64,000 bases of DNA, from positions 73,634-137,633 of the forward strand of contig NZ_JARDJI010000013.1 of NCBI RefSeq assembly GCF_039907765.1, read 5' to 3'. Shown here piece by piece: positions 8,349-17,703 of this stretch (the first letter of the stretch is position 1; the number at the start of each line of letters is the position of its first letter). The DNA comes from Aminobacter sp039907765 (GTDB lineage Bacteria; Pseudomonadota; Alphaproteobacteria; Rhizobiales; Rhizobiaceae). The position numbers and the translations under genes were made by a program. The notes under the pieces are model-generated. The model saw nothing but the letters and a program-made list of their open reading frames with translations. It was not told the DNA's origin and did no database searches.

Positions 8349-9536
8349 TTATTTCTTTGCCGCCTCGAAGGCCCGACCAATGTCGGCCCAGAGATCCTCC
8401 ACGTTTTCCAGCCCGACATTCAGCCTGATGGTCCGCGGGCTGACCCCGAACCGGCCGATCGAATTGGCATCCGGCGTCTGCTGCAACGACGCGAGCGCAG
8501 GCACCACCAGGCTTTCGTGCCCGCCCCAGCTGACACCGATGCGGAACAGCTCGAGCGCGTCGACGAAGCTAGGCACGTCGACGTCGTCGGTCACCTCGAA
8601 GGAGAACAGGCCCGAGAAGCCCGCAAGCGTACGCTTGCCCGGATGGTTGGAGTAGGCGGGGTGGTTGACGCGCTCGACATGGGCATGGCCCTTCAGCCGC
8701 TCGGCGATGGTGAGCGCGCTCTTCATGTGGTGCGGCAGCCGCAGCGGCAGCGTGCGCAGGCCGCGCAGCAGCAGCCAGGCCTCGAAGGGCGAAAGCTTTG
8801 CGCCGAGATAGGGATAGGTGCGCTCGTTGATGCGGCGTATGTGCTCGGCCGAGCCGGCAACCACGCCCGCGACGGTATCGCTGTGGCCGCCGAGATATTT
8901 GGAGGCGGAGTGCATGACCAGGTCGACGCCGTGCAGGATCGGCTTCTGGAACAGCGGCGTCGCCCAGGAATTGTCGACGACGGTGATTATGCCGCGCTCG
9001 CGCCCCATACCGGTCAGCAATTCGAGGTCCTGCAGCTCGAACATCATCGAGGTCGGGCTTTCGAGGTAGAGCATCGCAGCACCCGGCAGCGCGGCGGCGA
9101 CCGCGTCCGCATCGGAGCCGTCGACATAATCCACCTTGATGCCGAGATGCGGCAGAAGCCGCTCGAACAGGCGGTAGGCATCGCCGTAGCAGTTGCGTAT
9201 GGCGACGATGCGCTGGCCGCTGCCGACGAAGGCGAGCACGGTGGAGCTGATCGCCGCCATGCCGCTGGAGAAGCCACGCGCGGCTTCCGCGCCCTCGAGC
9301 GCCGCGATGCGGCTCTCGAACTCCATGACGGTCGGGTTGTTGCCGCGCGAATAGATCGGGCGGGTGCTGCGGCCGGCGAAGGTGTCGGCCATGTCGGCAT
9401 AGTTGTCGAAGGTGAAGAGCGACGTCTGGTAGATCGGCGGCACCACTGCCCCGCCAGGGAAGGGATCGTCGTGCGCCAGAAGCGTCGCCGCTTCGGCGAT
9501 GTAGTCCCTGTCGAAATCGCTCGTCCGGTCGTTCAT
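8349..9536 (-). CDS. Transsulfuration-family PLP enzyme (cystathionine/methionine lyase type)
   Basis: A 395-residue enzyme of the Cys/Met metabolism family (cystathionine beta/gamma-lyase, gamma-synthase, methionine gamma-lyase). Key features are PIYQTSLF near residue 35, YSRGNNPTVMEFE, the phosphate-binding FSSGMAAIS, DNSWATPLFQKP, and the cofactor lysine in HSASKYLGGHSD near residue 215. Length and spacing are normal and no catalytic residue is missing. Family members split C-S bonds or do gamma-replacement, and substrate is not predictable from these motifs. It overlaps the regulator gene (ATGA) and precedes a CUT1 sugar importer, which is an unusual partnership: the imported compound may be a sulfur-bearing or amino-acid-sugar conjugate (inference). 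Confidence 0.85.
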   Translation of the reverse strand: MNDRTSDFDRDYIAEAATLLAHDDPFPGGAVVPPIYQTSLFTFDNYADMADTFAGRSTRPIYSRGNNPTVMEFESRIAALEGAEAARGFSSGMAAISSTVLAFVGSGQRIVAIRNCYGDAYRLFERLLPHLGIKVDYVDGSDADAVAAALPGAAMLYLESPTSMMFELQDLELLTGMGRERGIITVVDNSWATPLFQKPILHGVDLVMHSASKYLGGHSDTVAGVVAGSAEHIRRINERTYPYLGAKLSPFEAWLLLRGLRTLPLRLPHHMKSALTIAERLKGHAHVERVNHPAYSNHPGKRTLAGFSGLFSFEVTDDVDVPSFVDALELFRIGVSWGGHESLVVPALASLQQTPDANSIGRFGVSPRTIRLNVGLENVEDLWADIGRAFEAAKK

Positions 9537-10261
9537 CTGATGTCCGCAAGTTTGAGATTGGCCGCACCGCGCCGGAGGTCGTCCTCGACGGTGGCAATGA
9601 GTTTCAGCGCTTCGGCGCGCGCGCCTTCGGCGTCATGCGCGACGATCCGATCGTAGAGCGTGCGGTGGTAGGGAAAGCTGGCATGGCCGAAATCGCGCAC
9701 GCCAAGGGGATGTTCCCAGAAGCGGTGGAACGCCTCGTGCATGGCCGAGATGATCTGTCCGAACAGGGGATTGCCCGAGACGCTGTAGATGGCGAGGTGG
9801 AAGTCCCAGTCTTCCTCGGATGACATGCCGGCGTGGGCATGGAAGGACTCCTCCATCACGTCGAGCTTTTCGCGGATGAAGGCGATCTCCTTGGGGCCGG
9901 CGCGCTGGGCGCAGAGCGCTGCGGCCTCGGCCTCCAGCGCCCGGCGGATCTCCAGCGTCTGCATCAGGCTTTCGAAGTCGTTGCCCGAGGCGAAGGTCAG
10001 CGGCAGGTGGAACATGTCGCGCGACACGGCCGCCTTGAGGTAGGTGCCGCTGCCCTGGCGGCGCTCGACGAGACCTAGTCCTTCCCAGCGCGTCAGGGCC
10101 TCGCGTACCGTCGTCCGGCTGACCTTCAGGCGCTCCGAGAGGACGCGCTCGGTGGGCAGGCGGTCGCCCGGCTGCAGCCCCTCGACGGTGACGAAATCCG
10201 CCAGCACGTTGAGCACGGCATCGTCGCGCGCAGTAGGCCTTATCGACTGAAGGGTCGACAT
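9533..10261 (-). CDS. GntR-family regulator, FadR/FCD subfamily
   Basis: A 242-residue repressor-type regulator. The N-terminal winged HTH spans ~residues 15-80 (LQPGDRLPTERVLSERL, then KVSRTTVREAL and RRQGSGTYL). The C-terminal all-helical FCD domain follows, with metal/effector-pocket residues around WDFHLAIYSVSGNPLF. I chose the ATG at 10261 because GAGGTG sits 6-7 bases upstream and a FadR-type operator lies just beyond it; the frame could open to 10333. It is first in the minus-strand operon and probably represses it and itself. The divergent amino-sugar operon begins 206 bp away and might share this control. Confidence 0.9.
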   Translation of the reverse strand: MSTLQSIRPTARDDAVLNVLADFVTVEGLQPGDRLPTERVLSERLKVSRTTVREALTRWEGLGLVERRQGSGTYLKAAVSRDMFHLPLTFASGNDFESLMQTLEIRRALEAEAAALCAQRAGPKEIAFIREKLDVMEESFHAHAGMSSEEDWDFHLAIYSVSGNPLFGQIISAMHEAFHRFWEHPLGVRDFGHASFPYHRTLYDRIVAHDAEGARAEALKLIATVEDDLRRGAANLKLADIR

Positions 10262-10275
10262 TCGCACCTCGAAAT

Positions 10276-10286
10276 TGGTCAGACCA
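10276..10286. promoter_or_regulatory. FadR-type operator TGGTCAGACCA
   Basis: A perfect 5-1-5 palindrome lying 15 bp upstream of the GntR/FCD gene. It matches the TNGTNNNACNA pattern known for FCD-type GntR regulators, so autoregulation is likely. Confidence 0.6.
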
Positions 10287-10338
10287 TTGTGCCAATTTGT
10301 GCCGATTGAGCGCGGGCTTGTCAAGGTTCTCATTTAGA

Positions 10339-10369
10339 TTTGTAGGAAAATTACAAAAATGTAGGAAAA
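10339..10369. promoter_or_regulatory. Overlapping inverted and direct repeats in the divergent promoter region
   Basis: TTTGTA-N7-TACAAA (10339-10357) is a perfect inverted repeat, and TGTAGGAAAA occurs twice (10341-10350 and 10360-10369). They lie ~100 bp before the amino-sugar binding-protein gene in a locally AT-rich patch. They are a plausible operator for the RpiR/DeoR hybrid or another regulator; binding is unproven. Confidence 0.4.
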
Positions 10370-10467
10370 CAATAGAATCTTGTTGCAAAATTTCAGGCTG
10401 TCGCTAACCCTAGCCGCCTGGACCCGCCCGCGAACGGCGCGACTGTCCTGAAAGAGGGAGGAGTTAG

Positions 10468-11745
10468 ATGGTTTCGGAGGTCTCGCGGCGCGCACTGGCC
10501 GCATTTGCCCTTACAACTGCCGGCCTTGCCGCTGGCGCAGGCACGGCTTCGGCCAAGGAGCTGGTCTTCTGGTCGATGTGGAATGAGCCGGAGCCGCAGG
10601 CGGCGGCCCTGCGCAAGATCATGGACAATTACACCAAGGCAAACCCGGACGTGACCTTCAAGGTCGTCTGGAACGGCCGCCAGAACCAGACCAAGCTGCG
10701 CGGCGCCCTGCAGGCGGGCACCCAGGTCGACTTCATGGACCAGGACAGCGACCAGCTGGCCGGCGGCCTGCAAAAGGAAGGCCTAGCCTACGATCTTTCG
10801 GCCGACCTCGATGCCGATGCCAAGGGCGCCTTCCTGCCGGGCGTGCTCGACGTCTATGCCGATGCCGGCAAGTACTACCAGGTGCCGTACGTCTACAACA
10901 CGGTCAACTTCTGGTACAACAAGGACATGATGAAGGAGGCCGGCGGCTCCGTTCCACAGACCTTTGACGAACTTCTTGCTTTGTGTGGCGCCGTCAAGAA
11001 CGCAGGCAAGCAAGCGCTGGTCATCGAAGGCAACGTCGCCTTCTACAACATCCTCTATTTCGCCAATCATCTCGAGCGGGCCAAGGGCTCGGGCGCGCTG
11101 ATCAAGGCCTTCGAGGACAGGTCGGGCGCCGGCTGGTCGGACCCGGCGGTGCTCGAGGCGGCCAAGGCGAGCCGGGCACTGTGGGATGCCGGCTGCTTCG
11201 CCGACGACGCGCGCGGCTTCCAGTATCCGGCCGGACAGCAGACTATCGCGCTGGGCGATACCATGGGCGAACTCGTCGGCTCCTGGTTGCCCACCGAACT
11301 CGCCGAAAGTGCCGGCAAGGACTTCCCCTGGGGTGCGTTCAACTTCCCGACCGTCAAGGGCGGCGCCGGCAAGGCGACGGATCTTCAGGTCGGCCTGCTG
11401 TCCTTCATCGTGCTAAAGGACTCGCCGAACGCCAAGGAGGCTGCCGGCTTCCTCAAATACGTCATGAGCGAGGAAGCGCAGAAGATCCTGGTGGAGGATG
11501 CCGGCGTGGGTGTCACCCGCAAGGGCGTGGAATGGCCTGCCGTCCTGGGCGATGCCTACCAGTCCGCATCCGCGGCAACCGCCCTTTCACCCTTCGGCGG
11601 TGGCCTGAACGTTGCCTATCCGGACTTCACGTCGCAGGTGCTCAATCCGGAATACAACAAGATGTTCCTCGGCGAGACGACCCCGGAACAGTTCGTCGAA
11701 ACCCTGGTCGCCAAGACCAAGGAATTCTGGGCCGCCAACAAGTAA
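10468..11745 (+). CDS. Solute-binding protein of the amino-sugar importer (family 1)
   Basis: A 425-residue periplasmic binding protein, the first gene of the amino-sugar operon. The signal peptide (MVSEVSRRALAAFALTTAGL, cleavage after GTASA at ~29) has a twin arginine, so Tat export is possible, though the usual Phe after RR is absent. The mature protein has the family-1 pattern (ELVFWSMWNEPEPQ, YTKANPDVTFKVVW, PYVYNTVNFWYNKDMMKEAG). A strong GGGAGGAG ribosome site precedes the ATG. The ligand is inferred from the downstream aga-type enzymes to be GalNAc, galactosamine or an oligosaccharide containing them. A 30-nt stem-loop follows the stop codon. Confidence 0.9.
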   Translation: MVSEVSRRALAAFALTTAGLAAGAGTASAKELVFWSMWNEPEPQAAALRKIMDNYTKANPDVTFKVVWNGRQNQTKLRGALQAGTQVDFMDQDSDQLAGGLQKEGLAYDLSADLDADAKGAFLPGVLDVYADAGKYYQVPYVYNTVNFWYNKDMMKEAGGSVPQTFDELLALCGAVKNAGKQALVIEGNVAFYNILYFANHLERAKGSGALIKAFEDRSGAGWSDPAVLEAAKASRALWDAGCFADDARGFQYPAGQQTIALGDTMGELVGSWLPTELAESAGKDFPWGAFNFPTVKGGAGKATDLQVGLLSFIVLKDSPNAKEAAGFLKYVMSEEAQKILVEDAGVGVTRKGVEWPAVLGDAYQSASAATALSPFGGGLNVAYPDFTSQVLNPEYNKMFLGETTPEQFVETLVAKTKEFWAANK

Positions 11746-11756
11746 CCGGACCAGCA

Positions 11757-11786
11757 GGCATGGGCAGCCGCGACGCTACCCATGCC
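11757..11786 (+). other. Intercistronic stem-loop behind the second binding-protein gene
   Basis: GGCATGGG and CCCATGCC form a perfect 8-bp stem with a 14-nt loop, 12 bases after the SBP stop and 65 bases before the first permease. No U-tract follows. It mirrors the element at 6981-7025 and probably sets expression ratios within the operon. Confidence 0.5.
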
Positions 11787-11851
11787 GCCCACGGCGGCGG
11801 ACGTTTCGACCGCCTGATGTTTGTGCCTGACAACCAGGGAAGGGCGGCGCG

Positions 11852-12736
11852 ATGATGCGGCGACGAATGGTCATAGCGTTCCTGGCGCCCGCCCTGGCGT
11901 TGTATCTCGGCTTCCTGGTGCTTCCCGCGATCCAGGCGTTCTATCTCAGCTTCTACAGGACGTCCGGCTTCGGCAGCGAGCCGGTCTGGGTCGGCCTCGG
12001 TAACTACGCCACGCTGCTCGGCGATCCGATCTTCTGGCGCTCGTTGCGTAACATGGCGCTGATCCTGTTGGTCGGCGGCATCGCGATCTTCGGCCTCGCA
12101 TTCCTGTTCACGATGCTGCTGAACTCCGGGCTCTGGGGCAAGAAGCTGTTCCGCGCCTTGATCTTCATGCCCAACATCATCGCCGTGGTTGCGATCACGA
12201 CCTTCTGGTCGTTCGTGTTCATGCCACGCTACGGCCTGCTCACCAATTTCCTCAAGCAGATCGGGCTGACGAGCCTCGCCGGCGTTGCCTGGACGGCGCC
12301 CGAGAACGTGTTCTACGCCATGATGGTCGGCCTGATCTGGATCTCGACCGGATTCTTCACCATCCTGATCCTCGCTGGCGCCGACAAGGTCCCGGCCGAC
12401 ATGTACGAGGCGGCCCGTCTCGAGGGGGCCAGCACCTTCCAGGTCTTCCGCCATGTGACGCTGCCGATGATCTGGGATGTCGTGCTGATCACGCTCGTGC
12501 TGTGGTCGATCCAGGCGATCAAGATCATGGAATTTCCATACGCCTTCGGCGGGCCGAACATCGACCAGAACCTCTACACGCCGTCGATCTATCTCTACAT
12601 CATGGGCTTCGGCCAGCGCGAGCCGGTCTACGCGCTCGGCTACGCCACCGCCATCGGCGTCGTGCTCTTCGTCCTCACCATCGTGACCATCCTGTTCCTG
12701 CGGCTCGTGTTCCGTCGCGAGCGGGTGGAGTTCTGA
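11852..12736 (+). CDS. CUT1 ABC transporter permease, MalF-like (amino-sugar importer)
   Basis: A 294-residue inner-membrane permease. The first membrane helix lies at ~8-30 (IAFLAPALALYLGFLVLPA) and the EAA loop at ~185-205 (MYEAARLEGASTFQVFRHV). Two adjacent ATG codons at 11852 and 11855 follow an AGGGAAGGG ribosome site, and either may start translation. It sits after the SBP stem-loop and directly before the second permease (2-bp gap), as expected for a sugar importer of the SBP-permease-permease-ATPase type. Confidence 0.92.
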   Translation: MMRRRMVIAFLAPALALYLGFLVLPAIQAFYLSFYRTSGFGSEPVWVGLGNYATLLGDPIFWRSLRNMALILLVGGIAIFGLAFLFTMLLNSGLWGKKLFRALIFMPNIIAVVAITTFWSFVFMPRYGLLTNFLKQIGLTSLAGVAWTAPENVFYAMMVGLIWISTGFFTILILAGADKVPADMYEAARLEGASTFQVFRHVTLPMIWDVVLITLVLWSIQAIKIMEFPYAFGGPNIDQNLYTPSIYLYIMGFGQREPVYALGYATAIGVVLFVLTIVTILFLRLVFRRERVEF

Positions 12737-12738
12737 TC

Positions 12739-13584
12739 ATGACCCGATCCCGGTTTCCTGCCCCGCTCAAGCGCGCGATCGCCTATCTGTTTGTCGGCGG
12801 CTGGTCGGCCTTCTCGGTGTTCTTCGTCCTGTGGGTGATCCTCGCCTCGCTGAAGAAGAACCGCGACCTGTTCGGTTCGCCCTGGACCTTTCCGGCCGAG
12901 CCCGCCTTCGGCAACTATGTGAAGACCTGGGTGGCGAGCCGTTTCGGCGACTATTTCCTCAACAGCCTGCTCGTGGTTTCGGTCTCGGTCGCGGCACTGC
13001 TGCTTGTCTCGGTGCCGGCGGCTTATGTCCTTAGCCGCGGTAGGTTCCGCGGCCGCGAGGCGCTGTCGAGTTTCCTCGCCTTCGGCATGGGCGTGCCGAT
13101 CCCGCTGCTTTTCGTGCCGCTGTTCGTGATCATGGCGACGCTCAGGCTCGCCGACACGCTGACCGGGCTCACGATCGTCTATGTCGCGCTGTCGATCCCG
13201 TTCACGATCTATGTGCTCGAAGGCTTCTTCTCGTCGCTGCCGTCGGAGCTGGAGTCGGCCGCGATCATCGACGGTTGCTCGGACTTCCAGGTGTTCCGGT
13301 ACGTCATGCTGCCGCTCGCCGTGCCGGGCATCGCAACCGTCGCCATCCTCAATTTCGTCGGCCTGTGGAACGAGTACCAGCTGTCGCTCGTCCTCATCAA
13401 CAGCCCGGAAAACCGGACGCTGTCGCTTGGCATCTATTCGCTGATCACCTCGATGCAATATTCGGGCGGCGACTGGGCCGGGCTGTTCGCCGGTGTCACC
13501 ATCGTGATGGTGCCCACCATCGCGCTCTTCGTCATCCTGTCGGAGCGGATGATCAGCGGCATCACCATGGGAGGCGTGAAGTGA
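12739..13584 (+). CDS. CUT1 ABC transporter permease, MalG-like (amino-sugar importer)
   Basis: A 281-residue membrane subunit with six predicted helices. The EAA loop is at ~170-190 (ELESAAIIDGCSDFQVFRYV). The ATG follows the previous stop by two bases. Its last bases overlap the GTG of the next gene (GTGA), which couples the importer to the DUF5107-like protein. A longer open frame beginning at 12502 lies inside the first permease gene and is rejected. Confidence 0.92.
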   Translation: MTRSRFPAPLKRAIAYLFVGGWSAFSVFFVLWVILASLKKNRDLFGSPWTFPAEPAFGNYVKTWVASRFGDYFLNSLLVVSVSVAALLLVSVPAAYVLSRGRFRGREALSSFLAFGMGVPIPLLFVPLFVIMATLRLADTLTGLTIVYVALSIPFTIYVLEGFFSSLPSELESAAIIDGCSDFQVFRYVMLPLAVPGIATVAILNFVGLWNEYQLSLVLINSPENRTLSLGIYSLITSMQYSGGDWAGLFAGVTIVMVPTIALFVILSERMISGITMGGVK

Positions 13585-15617
13585 CCAGCGTGCTCAAGGC
13601 AAGGCGCGGGGACCATGTGGCCCGCGTCGAGGAGACCACGGTCCGCATTCCGATGTCGCGCCTTGGCGGGCCGAGCGGCCTGCCGCGCTTCCGCTGGCAG
13701 CAGCCCATCCCCAACAAGGAGACGCCACCCAATGTCGGGCTGGATGCCGAGGAGAGCGCCCATCCCTTTGCCTGGGGCGAGGACTCGATCCTGCCCTATT
13801 GCGTCTACGACGATTACGATCGTGCGCCGCAGCCTGGCGAAATGCCGCTGGTGACGCTCACCAACGGCCGCCTGCGCGTTTCTGTGGCACCGCAATATGG
13901 CGGCCGGCTGATGGAATTGCACGACCTGGCGCTCGGCCGCGACCTGGTGTTCCACAATCCGGTCTTCCAGCCGGCGAACCTAGCCGCGCTCAACGCATGG
14001 TTTTCGGGCGGTATCGAATGGAACGGCCTGATCCCCGGCCACACGCCCTTCACCTGCGCCCCGGTCTTCGCCGGCATCACCGAGACCGAGCGCGGACCGG
14101 TGCTCAGACTCTACGAGTTCGACCGCATCGTCGAGGCGACCTGGCAGATCGATCTCTTCCTGCCCGATGACGACGACCGTCTCTTCGTGCATGGCCGTAT
14201 CGTCAATTCCGACCCTCGGGCCAAGCTCGCCTACTGGTGGACCAACGTGGCGGTACCCACGGCGCCCGGCATGCGCGTCCTGAGCCCCGCCGATTACGCC
14301 ATCGAGCATGTCCTGCCGGGCAACCAGCTCGAACGTTTTGCCTTCCCCGATCCGGTGCGCTTCGACGGCTCCTATCCCGGCAACTGGCGCGATGCGACCT
14401 CGGTCTTCTTCCGCCAGCCGCAGGCGAAGCGGCTGTTCATCGCCGCGCTCGACCAGCAGGGAACGGGTCTGGCGCAGACGGCGACGGGAGCCATGCGCGG
14501 CCGCAAGTTCTTCTATTTCGGCACCGCTCCGGGCGGCCAGCACTGGATGGACTACCTGTCCCTTCCGGGCGAAGGCGACTACATCGAGATCCAGAGCGGC
14601 ATCGCGCCGACGCAGAACCAGCGCTTCGAGCTGCCGGCGGGTGGCGAGATCCACTGGACCGAGGCCTACGGCGCGTTGTCCGTTGCGCCTGCCTCCGCTC
14701 ATGACGAGGACTACCAAGCGGCGGTCGCTGCGGCCGCAGAGGCTGTCGACCAGCGTTTCCCGGAGAGCGAGCTTGAAGATATCGATGCCTTCTTGACGCG
14801 CGTGTCGCGCCAGCCGGTGGGCCGTAGGATCGCGGAAGGCGTGGCATGGGGCGGTCGCCACGAGCGCCTGACGGGACGGGTTCTTGCTGCCGGGCTCGAT
14901 TTTTCGACTGCAGCGCCGAAGGACTGCTGGGACGACCTACTTGACGAGGGGGTCTTCTCGGAAGCGAGCCTGTCCGTGGTCCCGGTTGAATTCGCAGTGT
15001 CGGAGAGCTGGGTTGCAGCCCTCGAGCAAAGCAACGCCTCAAGCGGCGAGACTTGGTTGCATGCGCTGCTGCTCGGTATCGCGGCTCTCGACCGCGACGA
15101 AATGGCCGAGGCGCACGACCTGTTCGAGCGGTCGCTGGCGCTGAAGCGGACATGGCTGGGTTTCCGCCAGCGGGCTTTGGTGGCGGCCGACAAGGACGCG
15201 GCCGAACAGGCCTATCTCGCGGCCTGGGCTGCCGGTGGCGCGCCGGCCTCGCTTGCCGTGGAGATCGTCCGCTTCCTGCTGGACGATGGCCGGCTCGAAA
15301 CGCTTGGCGAGTTTGTCTCCGGCCTGCCCGCCAAGGTGCAGGAGCAGGAGCGCATCGTCCTGTCCCGGGCGCTGCTTGCGGCCCGGCGCAACGACATGGA
15401 CGAACTCAAGGCGCTGCTGGGGCGGCAGTTCGCGACGATCCGCGAAGGCGAGACCTTGCCCGAGGATCTCTGGAACGCATTGCAGAAAGGGCGTCTCGAG
15501 GCGGCGCTGGGTCGGCCGGCTACCCCGTCCGAGCTGAGCGATCGGCTCAAGCTTCACCCCTTGCCCGAGCATCTGGACTTCCGCATGCACGTCGCGTCCG
15601 AAATCGAGGAGAACTAA
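13581..15617 (+). CDS. DUF5107-like protein: mutarotase-fold N-terminus with helical repeats
   Basis: A 678-residue protein starting at GTG, with GGGAGG six bases upstream, overlapping the permease stop. Residues ~30-390 resemble the galactose-mutarotase-like beta-sandwich of DUF5107 proteins: TLTNGRLRVSVAPQYGGRLM, FSGGIEWNGLIPGHTPFT, LFVHGRIVNSDP and EIHWTEAYGAL. The C-terminal ~270 residues are helical and TPR-like (HALLLGIAALDRDEMAEAHD, RALLAARRNDMDELKALL). There is no signal peptide, so it should act in the cytoplasm. DUF5107 proteins are thought to handle carbohydrates, but no reaction is established to my knowledge. Placed between permease and ATPase genes, it probably processes or senses the imported sugar (inference). 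Confidence 0.75.
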   Translation: MTSVLKARRGDHVARVEETTVRIPMSRLGGPSGLPRFRWQQPIPNKETPPNVGLDAEESAHPFAWGEDSILPYCVYDDYDRAPQPGEMPLVTLTNGRLRVSVAPQYGGRLMELHDLALGRDLVFHNPVFQPANLAALNAWFSGGIEWNGLIPGHTPFTCAPVFAGITETERGPVLRLYEFDRIVEATWQIDLFLPDDDDRLFVHGRIVNSDPRAKLAYWWTNVAVPTAPGMRVLSPADYAIEHVLPGNQLERFAFPDPVRFDGSYPGNWRDATSVFFRQPQAKRLFIAALDQQGTGLAQTATGAMRGRKFFYFGTAPGGQHWMDYLSLPGEGDYIEIQSGIAPTQNQRFELPAGGEIHWTEAYGALSVAPASAHDEDYQAAVAAAAEAVDQRFPESELEDIDAFLTRVSRQPVGRRIAEGVAWGGRHERLTGRVLAAGLDFSTAAPKDCWDDLLDEGVFSEASLSVVPVEFAVSESWVAALEQSNASSGETWLHALLLGIAALDRDEMAEAHDLFERSLALKRTWLGFRQRALVAADKDAAEQAYLAAWAAGGAPASLAVEIVRFLLDDGRLETLGEFVSGLPAKVQEQERIVLSRALLAARRNDMDELKALLGRQFATIREGETLPEDLWNALQKGRLEAALGRPATPSELSDRLKLHPLPEHLDFRMHVASEIEEN

Positions 15618-16718
<1,101 letters not shown>

Positions 16719-16833
16719 GGAATGGCCGGAAGCGCCTGTCCAGAGGCGTTGGCTCGATGCCGATCAGGTCGGCCGTGGCGGAGGCGACGTCCCTCCGGCG
16801 GCGGCCGCGGCACGGCCCGACAAGGAGCCCGCA

Positions 16834-17703
16834 ATGCAAATCCCTCACCAGTCCGGCCAGTCGCTGATCGAGCTCATCTCGAACGACCTGCCCGAACTGA
16901 ACAAGACCTTCAGGCGCGTCGGGCAGTACCTGCTGTCGGCGCCGGATGGCTTCATGCACAAGCCTGTGCAGGAGATTGCCCTGGCCGCCGAGGTCAGCGA
17001 GCCGAGCGTCGTGCGCTTCTGCCGCCGTTATGGCTTCAAGGGGCTCCCGGATTTCCGCATCGCGCTGGCGATGGCGCTGGCGCGCGGCAATGAGCGCAGT
17101 TCCTATCTCGAGCCCAGGATCACCGACAAGGCGGTTGTCAATCTGGCACAGAAGAAGGCGATCGCCCGCTTCGCACGGACCCTTGTCGGGACCGACCGCT
17201 CGATCATCGTCGATTCCGGCTCGACGGCACAGCTGTTTGCCGAAAGTCTTCGCGATGCCGCCGGCCTCGTCATCATGACCACCGCCCTCAATATCGTCGA
17301 CGCCCTGCGCGATGCCAGCCAGCACACGGTCATGCTGCCGGGCGGCACGGTGCGTTTCGAATCGCGGTCGGTATCGGGCCGTCTGGTCGAGAACACACTG
17401 GCCAGCATGCGCTTCGACACGGTCTATCTGGGCGCCGACGCCATCGATCCGGAATTCGGCCTCAGCACCTTCAACGAGGACGAGGCGCATCAGAACACGG
17501 CGATGATCAACGTCTGCCAGCGCGTCGTGGTGCTCGCCGATTCCACCAAGTTTAGGGCGCCGGCACTGCATCGCTTCTGCGAACTCGATCGCATCCATTC
17601 GATCGTCACGGACACCGGCCTGCCGGACGAAGTCGCCGAGATGATCGAGGCGCGAGGGGTGACGGTCCATCGCATCGATCCAAATGACGGGAGTACCCAA
17701 TGA
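16834..17703 (+). CDS. Hybrid regulator: RpiR-type HTH joined to a DeoR-type sensor domain
   Basis: A 289-residue regulator with mixed ancestry. Residues ~10-80 read as the RpiR/MurR HTH (LPELNKTFRRVGQYLLSAP, EIALAAEVSEPSVVRFCRRY, GFKGLPDFRIALAMAL). The RpiR SIS sensor is replaced from ~115 on by a DeoR-type domain (IIVDSGSTAQLFAESL, TTALNIVDAL, LPGGTVRFESRSVSG, DTVYLGADAIDPEFGLST, RVVVLADSTKF). That fold binds phosphosugars in GlpR, AgaR and DeoR. AAGGAG before the ATG at 16834 supports this start; an upstream in-frame ATG at 16708 overlaps the ATPase gene. Its stop overlaps the AgaS-ROK start (ATGA), so it should control this operon, probably in response to a phosphorylated amino sugar (inference). 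Confidence 0.85.
   Translation: MQIPHQSGQSLIELISNDLPELNKTFRRVGQYLLSAPDGFMHKPVQEIALAAEVSEPSVVRFCRRYGFKGLPDFRIALAMALARGNERSSYLEPRITDKAVVNLAQKKAIARFARTLVGTDRSIIVDSGSTAQLFAESLRDAAGLVIMTTALNIVDALRDASQHTVMLPGGTVRFESRSVSGRLVENTLASMRFDTVYLGADAIDPEFGLSTFNEDEAHQNTAMINVCQRVVVLADSTKFRAPALHRFCELDRIHSIVTDTGLPDEVAEMIEARGVTVHRIDPNDGSTQ

Noticed and set aside
6411..9656. A 1081-codon plus-strand open frame antisense to the first ABC operon
   Set aside because: It mirrors three genes with clear families, has the low-complexity Arg/Glu/His/Gly composition typical of antisense frames in GC-rich DNA, and has no recognisable domain.
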